The position numbers and the translations under genes were made by a program. Below, piece after piece: positions 11,241 through 24,009 of a stretch of 64,000 nucleotides of DNA (position 1 is its first letter; each line of letters starts with the position of its first letter). Below the pieces are notes generated by a model. That model was not told where the DNA came from and did not search any database. It saw nothing but the letters and a program-made list of their open reading frames with translations. The DNA lies in assembly GCA_026724425.1 (NCBI GenBank), contig JAIUCV010000009.1, forward strand, positions 16,503,294-16,567,293, written 5' to 3'. The stretch is from Erythrophleum ivorense. Taxonomy: Eukaryota > Streptophyta > Magnoliopsida > Fabales > Fabaceae.

Positions 11241-13065
11241 TGTACATAACACCAAATTCTAAGCTTTTTAGGTGTAGAATTTGATCTTTCTAAGCCCTTA
11301 TATCTTCATTTTCCTTTCTTGGAGATTCACTTGGCCATGGTCAATGGAGATAAGAAAATATGAAATTCAAAGAATCCTAGTAGGTAAACCAATATTTAAA
11401 TGCACATGTGGTTCAATCAAGCACATGAAAGCAAGCATGTATGTTATGTAATCATAGCCAAATCATACACAAGAAAGCAAATCCATGCGTTCAAGAGATT
11501 TTTGGCCTAAGGTAGAGTAATTCCACCTTAGCCCCACCCATTAAAGAGTCACCCCACTCATAAATGCAAATAGGCATCATGCAATTGCATATTGTATTCG
11601 ACAATGAATAAGCAAATCCATTGCAAATAATACACACAAGCAATAAAAGTACTCAAACAAACCAATCATACATATAAAAATGGAGGACAAGCTACCTTAA
11701 CAAACAAATTTAATCAATTTCCTTGCTCTCCTTCTCTTGATCCCATGGCCTTACACACATAAACACTTTGGTGTGGTCCCACTTGCTTAGCCTAGACACA
11801 TCAATTAAAGCATGAAATATTCAATTAAGACATTTTCAATCTCATTTTAGCAATACATGTGCAAACTATATTTTAAAGTATGGATTTAGTTACTTTAAGT
11901 GTTCTAAAATAATCCATTCCATTTTTCATGTTTCATGTAGCAATTTCATCATTTATCTATCTTAATTTACTCACTTTTTTTACTAAAACAAAACCAAAAA
12001 CCTAGTTATAACACCTATTCCATTTTTAGGGTAATTAGGGTTTTCATGGTACCAAAATTTGCACATAATCAAAACATATTATTTGCTTCAAACTAATGAT
12101 TCATCTAGCCTTTATATTACTCATTTAGGCCTCTTAAACCATGTAACCAAATTAAAGACTTCCCTAGGTACCAAATTCATCTCTTGGCCGAGACACACCC
12201 ACAACTCCCATTCTTAGAGTTTTGTTTGCTTCATAGAGAATTTGATGGATTTAGGTTGTCCATAGTTTATTTCTAATTTAATTAACTCTCCTAAGGTTTT
12301 GAATCTCACAAAACCAAAACTAAACCCTAGGTGAAGCTATATGCCTTTCTTTTGGTTCTTTACCAATTCTATTTACATATTCTTATTTTTCACCATTCAA
12401 AACCCTTAGTTACACCAAGTTTTCATCAAATATATACATAGTTTCCTCTTTTCCCATCTTGTCCAAATCTATACATGGATAGGGGTTTCAAAAATATAAA
12501 ATTTTCCTAGACTAAATCATACCTTTCTTTAATGTGCCTTTAATGGAGATTCTTTCGGTACAATTAGTTTTCTCAAAAGAGTTTCCTCACTCAAGGGAAT
12601 AACCATAAATATTCACCCTTTTGAGAAACCAAAACCACCATGAGAATAAAGAGAAGGAGTAGAAGTTTCATAGCAATATCATAATTAACTTTAACAAGTT
12701 TGCTACCGTATATGAAGCTTTCTTTTTCCTTCCTCACTTTTCCTTCTTCACACCACCAAGAGACCTTTTAGAGCTACCCTAAGTCGGTTATGGAAAGAAG
12801 AATAAGTGTGACACTTTATATATATATATATATATAGGATTTTGTAACTTTTTTCAAAAATATCAATTTTACCTTTAGAATTTAATTCCACTGTTAGGAC
12901 TCGTTTTTTAGTATTTTTAGAAACGTACAACTCCACACTAAAATTTAGACTCTCCTCTTTATTAAAAATATTTATTTAGAGGTTACAGGAACTTAAAATA
13001 GTCTAAACAATTTTGGTCAAAATTATCACTATGCGGGGTCCTAAACCATACACTATCAAGGACTT
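11241..13065 (-). mobile_element. Inverted, internally deleted long-LTR fragment (copy D)
   Basis: It starts tgtacataacacc, comparable to copy A's tgtaacacc, and then jumps to sequence equivalent to about 1690 onward in copy A (the attcaaagaatcctag block near 11371, the caagctacctta block near 11690). About 1.3 kb of the usual LTR is therefore missing. It keeps the promoter-end region with a (TA)10 run at 12817-12836 but ends at the start of copy E. It lies head to head, in inverted orientation, with copy C. No coding region is visible. Confidence 0.5.
12817..12836. repeat. (TA)10 microsatellite at LTR TATA position
   Basis: Ten ta dinucleotides sit at the place where other LTR copies have a tatatata box, so this looks like slippage expansion of the LTR's TATA box. 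Confidence 0.6.
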
Positions 13066-16000
13066 TGTAATATCCAATTCTCTAAAAACGAGAGAAAACG
13101 CGAGAAATGTAACATACAATTTCTCCGTAAACAAATGAAATTCATTGAATACAAAAGCAAGTCCCCCGAAATGACTTAGTTAAGGTCCCAAAAAAATTGA
13201 GAAGCATTCTAGACTCTTAAAAATGAGAATCCCAGACTCAGATAAAAAGAAAAATGAAGCTAGGATAGTGAACCAATTTGTGACAAAAATTAATGAAACG
13301 TAATCTCATTTCTGTAAATAAGTGAAACTTTTGGAAAAACATATAGGAGGGCTTTTTAAATGGAAAATTTGAGTTGCCCAAGGTTTTCAAAGGTCCCAAA
13401 AACCATGGAAAGCCCTAGGACTAGTAAAACCCTCTGGTGTATGTTTTCCAACATTGGTGAGCCCAAACTTTGATGGATTCGTTTGGTAAGGTTTTAGCTC
13501 CAAATTGATTAATTCTAAAGGCATTTTATTAAATTGGAAACCTAAATTTTATAATAAAAAATATGGTTCTCAAAAAGGAGCTATAGCGAAGTTGAAACAA
13601 AATTGCCATTATAGATGAATGAAATTAGAATTTTTGAAAAAGTGTATTTCTAGAAGCTCCCACACACTTCTCCCTTTTTCTCCCACCTTCTTAAGCACAA
13701 CTTCCTCTACCCAAATTATAAAAAATAGCAGCTCCTTGAGGATTACCAAGAGAGGAAGAAAAGGGAGAAGAAAAAGGCAAGAAAGGTATGGAATTTCTTA
13801 GTTTTTTCATGCTTTCTCTTTAGCAAACCTCTTCTCCTCCATTTCCCTTTCTTTCCTATTATTTTATTGAAGTATATGGATCTGTTTTGAGAGAAGAATT
13901 TGAAGAGAGGAGACTAAGGAAAGTAAGAAACAAGCAAGAAAAGGCATTAAAATAAGGTAAAATCTTCATCCTATGGTAGCTATTCCTCTCCCCTTCTTCT
14001 CCCTATTTCGTCTCATATATGTAGCTACAAGAGGGCTTGAATTTTAGACAGAACTAAGGGTGAATTCTATGAATTTAAGGGAGGAGAGTAAGAATATGCA
14101 AGGAAATCCAAGTAAAAGCCATTGATTTTCAAGATAGCAAACCTAGGGTTTCATGAGCTCCCTTGAAAATCTGATTTGATGCAATTGTTCCTAGGCCTAA
14201 ATGAATGTTTGGATAAGCTCTTGAAATCCCTAGAAGGCTCCTTATATGCATCTTCCATGAAAAGAATGAAGCAAACTCACTTGGTGTTCATATAATACAT
14301 AGCTTCAACCTAAGCTAGATGAAGCACCAAAGGGTAGTTTTAATTTGTTCCAAGCTTAATTTTGCATCATGTATGATGGGAGAGTATGAGAGGAAGCCTT
14401 GAAAAAATTTTAGAAACCATAGAAAGTGATATGGCCTTATATGTTCCATATTATGGCTTAAAAAAGCAACACCTAGCTAAGCTTCTTGAATTGATTGTGT
14501 GATGACTCTAAGAGATTTAAATGGAGTCAAAAATCATAAATAGATGGAGAGAATAGGGCCAAGATGATGTTCTCTTAAGGTTGCTTCATTGATTGTATTA
14601 TGGAACTATAAAAGAGTCATAAAAGTCACCTAACTTTTCTAGTGAATATATGGCCTTAGAATTTAATTCAAGAATATAATTGGCTTCCATATGATGTGTC
14701 TAGGCCAAGAGAAATGATCTCCACCTCCTTGGGTCTGTGAGGTCAAGGGAGAGGACTCAAGGCTTAAGGAAAAAGTGTGTGAATGCAAGCAAGGTAGCTC
14801 TCTCCACCTTCTCTCATGCATGATTGTGTGCTTACATTGTCTTTAAATGTGTGTGTATATGTTTTGAGTTATGAAAAATATTTTACCATGAGCTCTTATT
14901 CCATGGTACCATGATGATATTTTATGTATGAAAATGATGTTTTATATGCTTATCTTGGTATACTTGAGTGTAGAGAAGCCAAGAATCCTCTAGCCATGGT
15001 GAGGATAAGCCAAAAACCTTTAAACTTGGTTGAGACAAAGTAAAGAGTCTCCCAAGAGTAAAGTTGACTCCCAAGAATAAGGTTAAGTCAAAGCCTCTTA
15101 GAGAAAATGGGTGAGGCAAGTCCAAAATTCATAAGTGAATGGGTGAGGCTAATCCACTCACTCGGCAAGCCCATGTATGTTATACATGATGTGTTCAAAT
15201 GCCAAGAATGTTTCATGAATATTCATATATGTTAATATGTCCATGCATGCATTTTCAAGGCTTGTATTGCATACTTTCTGTGTGATTGAAAGGGAGATGA
15301 GCTATTAGGATTCTTTGAATCTCATCCCCTCCTCTCCAATGTTCTAACATGCTAAGTGGACCAAGAAGACAAGGTAATGGGAGCTAACAACTTAGAAGAT
15401 GAAAGTGTGACAACAAGTGTATGAATTTTGCTTCTTTATGGCCATATGAGTGGCAAATGTTGTAATCCATTATTGTATATATCCTATGACCTCATAAACA
15501 TGTGTAATGATGCTAACGTATCATGTACAAATGAGAATTTATGTTGTGTGAATGTTACAATGCAATTTGGGTATGTAATGGCAACACTAGCATTATGGAA
15601 AATTGTGTATGGCATGGGGTGAGAGTGTGAGTTTCCAAATTATGGGTTTGTGCACCTTTGAGACAAGTCTAAAATGTCATTTTGGTGCAATCCCACATAC
15701 TCAAGTGGCCACACAAGCTTGGGAAGCAAAATTGGACACTTTGATGCTAGTTGAGACCATAAAAATGACTAAACCGGAACCCTATAGTACAAACTGACCC
15801 AATAGATGAATCCTCCCATAAAATTTGGCAGAAATGTAGAGCTCATTGAGAGCTTTTTGGGAAGGTAAAGTGCAGAAAAATCAAAGCTCTATAAAATTAA
15901 TTATGAATTTTCAAAGTTGGGATTTTTTTTGCTATTTTGGTACATGTACTGTTCATATGGTCAAAATTAATTATGAAGCTAAAGTACTGTTCATATCCGA

Positions 16001-16787
16001 TGGACAATGGCATCCAATACTTGTGAAATTTTACAAGAATAATCTAGAGGTTATAAGCATTTTGTGGCCACCAAGATCACCTCATTTGGAGCTCTAAGCA
16101 GAGAGTTATGAATTTTTGAAATTTACTGTCAATACTAGTAGCACCACTGGACGTCCAATACTGTTCCATCATAATTCAGTTCCTAGATGGTCTTGGTGTG
16201 GTCTAGAGATATTTTTCCTTAAATTTGACATCCATATATTCTCATATTGACCAAATTTACATGATTTTAATTTTTGTAGAATTAGTTATAAATTTTCAAA
16301 ATTTATGACAGTAACCTATGATAGTAGCCTAGACAACTAAGACCTTAGATGCTTTTCGAATGTCAAACGTCTTCCACTTGATGCTTCACCTAAAACTATT
16401 TTTAGCATAAAGTAGACATCCATAACTTTCTAAAATGGTTAAGAATGCATGATTTTGATTTTTCTAAAAATAGTTATGATTTTTCAAAATTTGTGACAGA
16501 AAGCATGCAATTTTGGCTGAGGCTACACTATGGAATTTTATGTGTTTCTTTCACTTACACAAGTTCTAGGCCACTTCCTTGGATGGTTTGAGTTTTATTA
16601 GTGTAATTAAATATGAGAATGTATTGAATGAGTTTATATGGTCCACAAGACACTAAATGAAAAATTCATCCCCTATGTGGCACAAATTTATTCATTATTT
16701 TTATTGCTCTTTCCTTAGAAACTTGTAAAATTCTTGGAAATGAGCTTAGATAAGGAATGAGATGAGCTATATAATTATGGTATTACA
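13066..16787 (+). mobile_element. Long gypsy LTR, plus strand (copy E)
   Basis: It starts TGTAATATCCAATTCTC and ends TATGGTATTACA, 3722 bp. It runs parallel to copy C throughout and shares long identical blocks, for example around the hairpin at 15293-15329. Flanking 5-mers are gactt (13061-13065) and aactt (16788-16792), four of five identical. No primer site follows, so it is probably a solo LTR with a slightly decayed target duplication. Its TATA position is degenerate. ORFs at 13619, 14922, 15428, 15603 and 15846 are chance frames inside the LTR. Confidence 0.7.
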
Positions 16788-17054
16788 AACTTAGTAAAAC
16801 AAACCTTATCTGGTTAATTTACTAATCTTATTTCATAATATTATGATGACGGATATTTATTTCTTAAGTCAATTCTCATGTTTTCTAAATCCTTTTTTTT
16901 TTTCGTTGGTTAAGCTCGAATCAGTTCTTTTAGTTTTAACTGGCATTTCCTTTCCTTGTGACTCCTTTTTAGTCATTCCTTTCCATTTTTAGGAACTATT
17001 TTAACTTACAAAACATAAAATACTACAACCATTATGACCTTTGGCTTAAATACA
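16788..17054. other. Unassigned AT-rich spacer
   Basis: About 270 bp between LTR copy E and the first recognisable pararetroviral codons. It has a T-run at about 16891-16902. I see no gene or repeat signature; it may belong to the pararetroviral insertion. Confidence 0.3.
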
Positions 17055-17930
17055 ACTATGCAAATATTTCAATAATGGATAAAAAGAATCTTTAAATGTT
17101 TTAAACATTTCTATGGAGCATATTTAGATGATATTTTAGTTTTTCTCTAATACAGAAGAAGATATAAATAAAAATATAAAAATGGTTTGTTATAAATTTA
17201 TAGAAATGATCATACTCAACCAAAAAAAGAAAAGATTAAAGTAGAACAAAATGAGATCAAATATTTAGGTTTAAGACTAACAAAATCAAGTATAAAATTA
17301 CAAGATCATATTATATCGAAAATAAAAAAAATTTGTATGAATTAATTGATAAGAAACAATTACAAAGTCTCTCAGGAATACATAACTATGGAAGAAATTT
17401 TATAAAAAATCTTTCTAGTAAAGAAAAACCTTTATGAGAAAAATTAAAAAAGAGTAAATTATTTTAGTGGAAAAATAAAAAACGCTAAGATAGTAAAATA
17501 CATAAAAAGTGAAATTAATAATTTAGTAACAATTTATTTTCCTAAAATAGGAAAAAAATTAATTTTGGAAATTGATGCTAGTAAAATATTATTGTATAGT
17601 ATCAAAAGCTAAAGTTAATAATGAAGAATTAGTTTGTGGATATAATTCATGAAAATTCAAACAAAATGAAATAAATTATATAATTTATAAAAAGGAATTA
17701 TTAGCCATAAAAAATAAAATAAAACATTTTCATAGTTATCTAGTTTTTGAAGAAATTTATTTAATTAGTCAATTGAAAATTTTCTTAAAAGTAAAAGAAA
17801 TAAAAAAAATCCAAGAAGGATTAGATAGTATAATTTTATTTGCCAATATATGTTCAAAATTAAATATATTAAAGGAACTGATATTTTTCTTATAAATTTT
17901 TTTAACAGATATCCAAACAATAGATAAAAG
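17055..17930 (+). pseudogene. Endogenous pararetrovirus RT and RNase H fragment (Caulimoviridae)
   Basis: Across shifting plus-strand frames the translation shows the RT active-site motif YLDDILVF (about 17125-17150), a downstream YLGLRLTKS block (about 17262-17285), a GIHNYGRNFIKNLS-like thumb region (about 17378-17415), and an RNase H start with LEIDAS (about 17558-17576) followed by KELLAIKN (about 17692-17715). This order and wording are typical of Caulimoviridae polymerases, which copy viral RNA to DNA in the cytoplasm. Several stops and frameshifts break the frame (for example after the active-site block and after LEIDAS). It is a dead, integrated fragment lacking movement, coat and protease regions. 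The low-GC wording resembles Florendovirus/Petuvirus-like endogenous viruses; the genus is inference. Confidence 0.7.
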
Positions 17931-18104
17931 GAAAAAACTTTAAATAAAGGGATGGATTATAATTAAGAAAAAAACCTAAGAAGGGCAAATCATCATAGCC
18001 TTCTCAAAAAACTTCCAAATACCAAGTGTAAATTCTACATTGGTACTATAACAATTTTTTGCTCCATTAGCCTATCTATATTTACTAGGTTCTATCCAAG
18101 AACT
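17931..18104. other. Spacer between pararetroviral frames
   Basis: Short AT-rich stretch after the RNase H remnant and before the next frame; no independent feature seen. Confidence 0.35.
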
Positions 18105-19060
18105 ATGAAACCCATATATTTAGACTTAGGAATCCCAAAAAATTCAAATTTTCAAAGTTTTAAAGAAGTGCTTCAACAAGTAGGAAAGCTAAAACTACAT
18201 TCTCAAACTTCTTATGATAAACAAATCATAGATTTTTACAATCTTAGTTTACCTTATCAATTTTGTGAGCATATCAATGGAATATGGGAAGCTTATATTG
18301 AATGAAAGAAAGCTCAATTCAAGAAAAACCAAACAAATTTTACTTCAAAATTTTTTTGAAAAATATCAAAAAGAAAAACAGTTGGACGAATTAATTTTGA
18401 AAAATATTTTAAAAAATAATTATGATTATACAAATTTTGATCATACTAAATCCACTATGGATTTAATCAATTTATTGAAAAAGTAAAAAACCCTTATTTT
18501 TGAAAAATAAAATAAAAGGATTTATCTTTTTGAAAAAGTGAAAAAGATTTTACCCTCTGAGGTATGTGCTTTAATAATAAAACATATTAAATTTAATAAA
18601 TTTGAAAGATTAAGTGAAAGATTCAAATATAGTATTTCACAAATTATTCCTACAAATTATAATTTGTTAAAATTATATATTTTTATTAACCATGACAATT
18701 GGGACATCATAACTACCAAATAGAGTATAGTTGGCAAAATTACGCTCCAAAATCATGCCTAAGAACAACTCAAGAATTTTTCATGTTTTATAAAAATTAT
18801 GATTTATTCTGTCATAAAAAATGATAGATTTTTAGAATATTACACTATATATATTTTTAGTACTATTAGGGAAAGAGTTCATGAAAGGTTCTTTCAACCA
18901 TACCAAATTTGAAGATTGGTAAAAGCTGAACAAAGTAACTTTATTAATCATGAAAATCGCGATCATATTCAATTTGTTCTTGGTCAATTTTCTTTAGAAT
19001 TTTGTAGCAAGAAGCTTTTAACATTTAGTTAATATCCAGTATTTTCTATAAATTTCTAGA
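18105..19060 (+). pseudogene. Broken frame downstream of pararetroviral polymerase, function unknown
   Basis: A protein-like translation runs through 18105-18305, 18265-18486 and 18538-18723, then continues in changing frames to about 19060 (for example REIVHERFFQPYQ near 18870). The segments are lysine- and asparagine-rich, share the composition of the preceding polymerase fragment, and are joined by frameshifts and stops, so they look like one decayed gene of about 300 codons. Some endogenous florendoviruses carry a second ORF of unknown function after the polymerase, and the position fits that. I do not recognise a domain and assign no function. Confidence 0.45.
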
Positions 19061-19269
19061 CATTAAAAGAAAGGATAGAAAACATGATAATAAGAAACTA
19101 TAGGCCTAATTAAAATGAAAGAAAAAGGTTAAAAGTGAGAGAAACGTAAAACAAGAGGCAAAGCTAGTGTAACTAAAAAGCCAAAAAAATAAGAAATTTA
19201 AATATCATGAGAATTAATTTGAAAAACACATATCTCTCATCATAATATAATAAAATATGCCTAGTAGTT
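19061..19269. other. Unassigned AT-rich sequence
   Basis: About 200 bp between the broken viral frame and an LTR fragment. Nothing recognised. Confidence 0.3.
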
Positions 19270-19762
19270 TAATCAAATGAAGTTAGCTCAGTTAAATCCT
19301 TAATAGTGTATAAATTAGGATTCCCAATAGCAATATTTTAGATTGGACTTTTCTAGACTATTTTTAAGTCTTTAAAACCTCTAAGCAAATATTTTTAATA
19401 AAGAAGAGAGCCTAAAAAGAGTAATCAGTTTTCGAAAAGAATGAAAAATGAGCTCAAATAGGGGAATTAAAGCGAAGGGATATAATTGGTAATTTTAAAT
19501 TTGTTATAAACTTACTTTTTCCTTCATATACACCACTCCCTTCATGTACTAGTAAGGAAACCTCTTCCTCTCTTTATGCTCTTTCCAATGATGGTTTTAG
19601 TTTCTTGAAAATGTGAAATTGTGGCTAGCCCCTTAAACAAAAAAGGTGATTTCAGGAAGCCATATATACCATAAGAAACTACAACCATGGAGCTTTTAAC
19701 TAAGGTATGCATCAACTAGAAGAATTGCTATTCTTTAAAAACTAAATTCATGTATGGTTATG
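19270..19762 (+). mobile_element. Left part of an older long-LTR copy interrupted by copy F
   Basis: From about 19440 it parallels the promoter-proximal region of plus-strand copies (compare 27,500-27,740: both have a ctctttgtaatgg/ctctttccaatgg block, a ggctaac/ggctagcccc block and a ggtatac/ggtatgc block). It ends where copy F starts. The right part seems to resume at 23237, so copy F is nested in it. The left boundary is approximate. Confidence 0.45.
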
Positions 19763-22700
19763 TGTAACATCATATTTATTTACCTCATCTCATACCATTG
19801 TAGCTTGCCTTTCCTTGGTCTAGCACAGTTATTCAAGAAAAGGCAATAAAAATAATAGATTATTTTGGGTTAAGTCATGGATAAATTTTTCATTTCATGT
19901 TTCGTGGACTATGTGAACTCATCCATCTCATTCTCATATTTAAATGCATAAATAAAACTCAAAATCATCTCAAGAAGTGACCAAGAACTCAAGCTCATTG
20001 ACCATATACCCAAATATTGCATGTGTAGCCTTGGGTTAGCGTGTCAGTTTTCTATCATAAATTTGAAAAATCATAACTAATTCTAGAAAAATCAAAATCA
20101 AGCACACTATACAATTCTGAAAATCTATAGATGTATACTTTATACTAAAAATAAATCCAGACCAAAACACAGACGTCTAGCCACTAGAAATAAATAGAAC
20201 AGAAATCAAGGTCACTTGGCGCTACTGGTACTATCATAAAACTTCAAAAATTCATATCTCCCTACTCAGACATTCAATTAGTGTGATCTTGATGGCCATA
20301 AAAAGCTTATCATATCTAATTTATATCTGTAAAATTTCATAATCATTGGACACTATTTATCCCTCGAATGACATAGGAGAAGAAACTAACTATATGAATA
20401 GTAACCATACTAGAACAGGTGAAATTTGGCAATTTTAAAAAATCATAATTAATTCCAAAGAGCTCCAAATAACTTAGTTTTTGGCTTCCCAAAAAGCTCT
20501 AGATGAGATCTATATGCATGCCAAATTTCATGGGTAAATTCGTTCATTTGATCAAATCTTGATATTGGGTTGTGAAAATACTCTTTTAAACTTCTTAATG
20601 GGTCTTACAAAGGTCAAATTTGGTTCCAAGATTTCCATGGCCACTTGAGCACATGAGAAAGCACCAAAATGGTCTATCAAACATGTTTTAATGGTACACA
20701 AACCCAGATTTCACAAACTTACTCTCTCACCCTAAGATATACACATAAACACATAAGCCATCTCTTGCCATTCCATGTCAAAAACTTGCTACAACATTCA
20801 TATGACACCAAATCTCATACATATACAATATATTCATATGCTTACAAGTGCTCATGGGTTCATACATCATATACAACATTGGATTACATCATATGCCATT
20901 TATATGGCTACAAAATGACAAAATCACATACTTTGTTGTCAATTTCCTTCCTTTATGCTTGATGGCTTCCATTTCTTGGCTCACTTAGTCCACCTAGACA
21001 TGTTAGACATATGAGGAGGAAGGGATGAGATTCTAGGAATCCCAATAGCTCTTCTCCCCTTCAACCATACATAAAAAATACAAATTCAAGTCTAAAAATG
21101 CATGCATGGACAACATAGCTTTCATAATCATTCATGGAACATCTTTAGCATTCAAGAAGTCATACAAAACATACATAGGTTTGCCAAGTAAGTAGTTTAG
21201 CTTCACCCATTCTCTTTAGAGATTTTAGACTTGCCTCACCCATTTTTTAAAGGGTTCTTGACTAAGTCTCACTCTTTAGGAGCTCTTGGCTTTGTCTTAT
21301 CCATTCTTAGGGGTTCTTGGCTCATCCTCACCATTGTTAGAGGGCTTTTGGCTTCACCACACTCAAGCAAACTAAAGTAAGTTCACAAAGCATCATTTTA
21401 ATGCATAACATAACATCATGGTACCATGGCATATAAATACATGTTAAAACATATATCATGACTTAAAACATACATACACATATTCAAAGACAAGATAAAC
21501 ATCCACTCATGTCTGAGAGAAAGAAGAGAGAGCTACCTTTATCAGAAATGCACACTTTCTTCCTTGGACTTAATTCCTCTCCCTCGGCCACACACTCACA
21601 AAAAGGAGGAACTTGGTTCCTTTGGCCTAGACAGATAATATGGAAACCAATTACATTCTTAGAATAATTTCTAAGGTTACATATTCATTGTAAAAACTAG
21701 TTAGTTCTTATGGCTCGTTTATGGTTCAATAATGCATATAATGAAGCAACCTTAGGAAAATATAATCTTGGCTCCATTTTCTCCATCCATTTATGATTCT
21801 TGACTCCTTTTAAACTTCTTGAAACCATCACACAATTAATTTAAGGACCCTAGCTAGGTGTTGCTTCTTTAAGCCATAATATGGAACCTATAATACCATC
21901 TCACTATCCGTGAATTCTAAAACTTTTCTAAGGCTTTCTCTCATCCTCTCCCATCATATATGACTCAAAATCAAGCTTGGAACAAATTAAAACTACCCCT
22001 TGGTACTTCTTCTAGCGTAGGCCGAAGCCATGCACCAAGAGAGCACCAAGTGAGTTTGTTTTGTTTTCTTGATGGAAGATGCATATGAGAAGCTTCTTAG
22101 GGATCTCTAGAGCTCATATAAACATTCATTTTAGCCTAGGAACTCTTGCATCAAAATAGAATTTTGGTGAAACCCTAACTTTGCTATCTTGAAATCTAAT
22201 AGTTATTTGATTGTTTCCTTTGCATATTCTTGTTCTTCTCCCTCATTTTCCTAAGATACATTCTTGGTTTGGCTAGAAATTTAACTCCTTATGCTGGTAT
22301 TATATGGGATGAAAATCACAAGAGAAGGAACAAGAAGAATCAAGCATACAAGTAGCAAAATACCTTCGATTCTTGGCTTCCTTTGGTTGTTCTTCACTTT
22401 GCTTGGCTTCTTCTCCTTGAATTCAAAAATTCCCTCTTAGATCTAACCTCAAAACAGCCCCAAATACTTCAATAATTCCATAGGAAAGATGGGAAGATGG
22501 AAGAGAAGGAATTTGCTAAAGAGAAACCAAGAAAATCCATGAAAAACCATACCTTTTACTTACTTTTTCTCCTCCCTTTCTCTCCTCCCTTGTGTGCCTC
22601 ACTCTCTTGCTTCTTTCTCTAGTTTAGGGCAGAAATGAAATGGACTAAATGAGGAGAAGAGTAGGGAGTGGGGTATATATATAGGTAGGTTTAAGAATTA

Positions 22701-23236
22701 TTTTCAAAAATTCTAATTATGTCCCTTCAACTTAGCATTTTCATTTCTGGTTTGTTTTAGCTCCTTTTTTTAGAATTGTCTTTTCCAACATAAAATTTAG
22801 GTCCTCAATCTTATAAAATATCTTTGGAATCACATAAATTGGAGTTAAAACCTTCTCGAATGAAAGGGTCAAAGTTCAGGTCAATTGATGTTAAAAAAAG
22901 TATACCACATGGGTTTTAACAGTCTCGAGGCTTCCCATAATTTTCAGGGCCTTTGAAAACCTCAAAAAACTCAAATTTTTCATTTAAAAAGTCATGCTAT
23001 AAGCATTCTAAAATTTACCCAAAATTATGAAAATGCCATTACATTATATAGTTATTTCGTTAAATTCTGTCTAGTTATTTTAGCCTATGTTTTAAGGTAG
23101 CTCTGGTCTCCTAAATTCATTACTTAATGTTTGGATCATTATTCTAAATTTTTTAGACTTTAACCAATTCGTTTCAGAAGGACCTACTTTGAAAACGTAT
23201 TCGTTTTTGTCATTTTTACGAAAACTAGACATTACA
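19763..23236 (-). mobile_element. Long gypsy LTR, minus strand (copy F)
   Basis: On the plus strand it runs TGTAACATC...TAGACATTACA, 3474 bp, collinear with copy A: hairpin 21021-21059, agagagctacctt block near 21526, TATA box 22673-22683. In element orientation it starts TGTAATGTCTAG, the same end type as copies A and H. I find no matching target duplication (ttatg versus ttcta) and no primer site, so it is a solo LTR whose flanks have decayed, or one with a rearranged edge. The open frame at 20669-20962 is a chance frame. Confidence 0.65.
22673..22683 (-). promoter_or_regulatory. TATA box of LTR copy F
   Basis: The plus strand reads gtatatatata followed by ggtagg, at the same relative position and context as the boxes at 3375 and 4290. 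Confidence 0.45.
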
Positions 23237-24009
23237 TTCTACCTAGAGAAAAAGGGAGAATAAGGCATGAGCTTCAAGAAAACTTGAGTAAAACAAGGGT
23301 TTAGGAGGATGAGGAGTAAGATTATGCAAAGAAAATCACATAGGAAGTCATAGAACTCAAGTTAGGGTCACCTAAGATTTTAGATGAGCCATGACTTAAA
23401 CCCTCTAATGCCATAATTGAACTAGCAATGAGTCATGGATACCCTAAAGTCTTCAAATTCCTAAAATCAAATTGGAACTAATGAGGTTAAATAAAGATTG
23501 ATTAATAATCTAAGAATCTAAAAATGAGGTTATAAGACGAAAGATGGCCCGAAACCAAAACCAAAACCAAAATGGCTATATAGTTTAAATGAAAAGGTAG
23601 TGTAAATTTGTAATTTTAGGCAACTTTTTAAAAACTCAAAGAAGAAAATTTTAAATGATACAATTAAGTTCTTCAAAGTTCTCAAAAGCCTTAAAAACTA
23701 TAAGAACCTTTAGAATGACTAAAACCATTCCGATGTATGTCTTAGGTGTCGGTTAGCTCAAATTTTAACCAGATGATTTGGGATGGTTTTGAACAGCATA
23801 AAATTAATAGTAAATTTTTTAATAAACTAGAGACTAAATTTTCATATGGAAAAGGCGATTCTAAAAAAAGAGATAAAATAAACCTAAATGGAGGAATAGA
23901 AGTAGAATGGAAAAATGAAAATTTTGGAAATTATTTTAAAACCCATCCTTCTTTATAAGTCACGCCACCTCCTCCAAGCTTCCATAACCAACCTATTGAG
24001 CTCTGAACC
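23237..24009 (+). mobile_element. Plus-strand LTR pieces (right part of the copy split by F, then promoter region of copy I)
   Basis: 23237-23520 matches mid-LTR sequence of copy E (compare the aagaatatgcaaggaaatcc block near 14091 with aagattatgcaaagaaaatc near 23319). About 23,580-24,009 matches the promoter-proximal block of copy C (ggcaactttt..., ttctcaaaagcc..., gactaaaacc...). It ends at the target duplication of copy H, and its sequence resumes at 27,490. Boundaries inside are approximate. The 70-codon frame at 23746-23958 is not a gene. Confidence 0.45.
24005..24009. repeat. Target-site duplication of copy H (left)
   Basis: gaacc directly before the LTR start at 24010; the same five bases recur at 27485-27489. 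Confidence 0.75.

Noticed and set aside
12817..12836. (TA)10 run considered as an independent regulatory element
   Set aside because: It sits at the LTR TATA position and is best seen as slippage of that box.
20669..20962. 97-codon plus-strand frame in LTR copy F
   Set aside because: H/T/Y-rich translation of conserved LTR sequence, antisense to the element; not open in sister copies.
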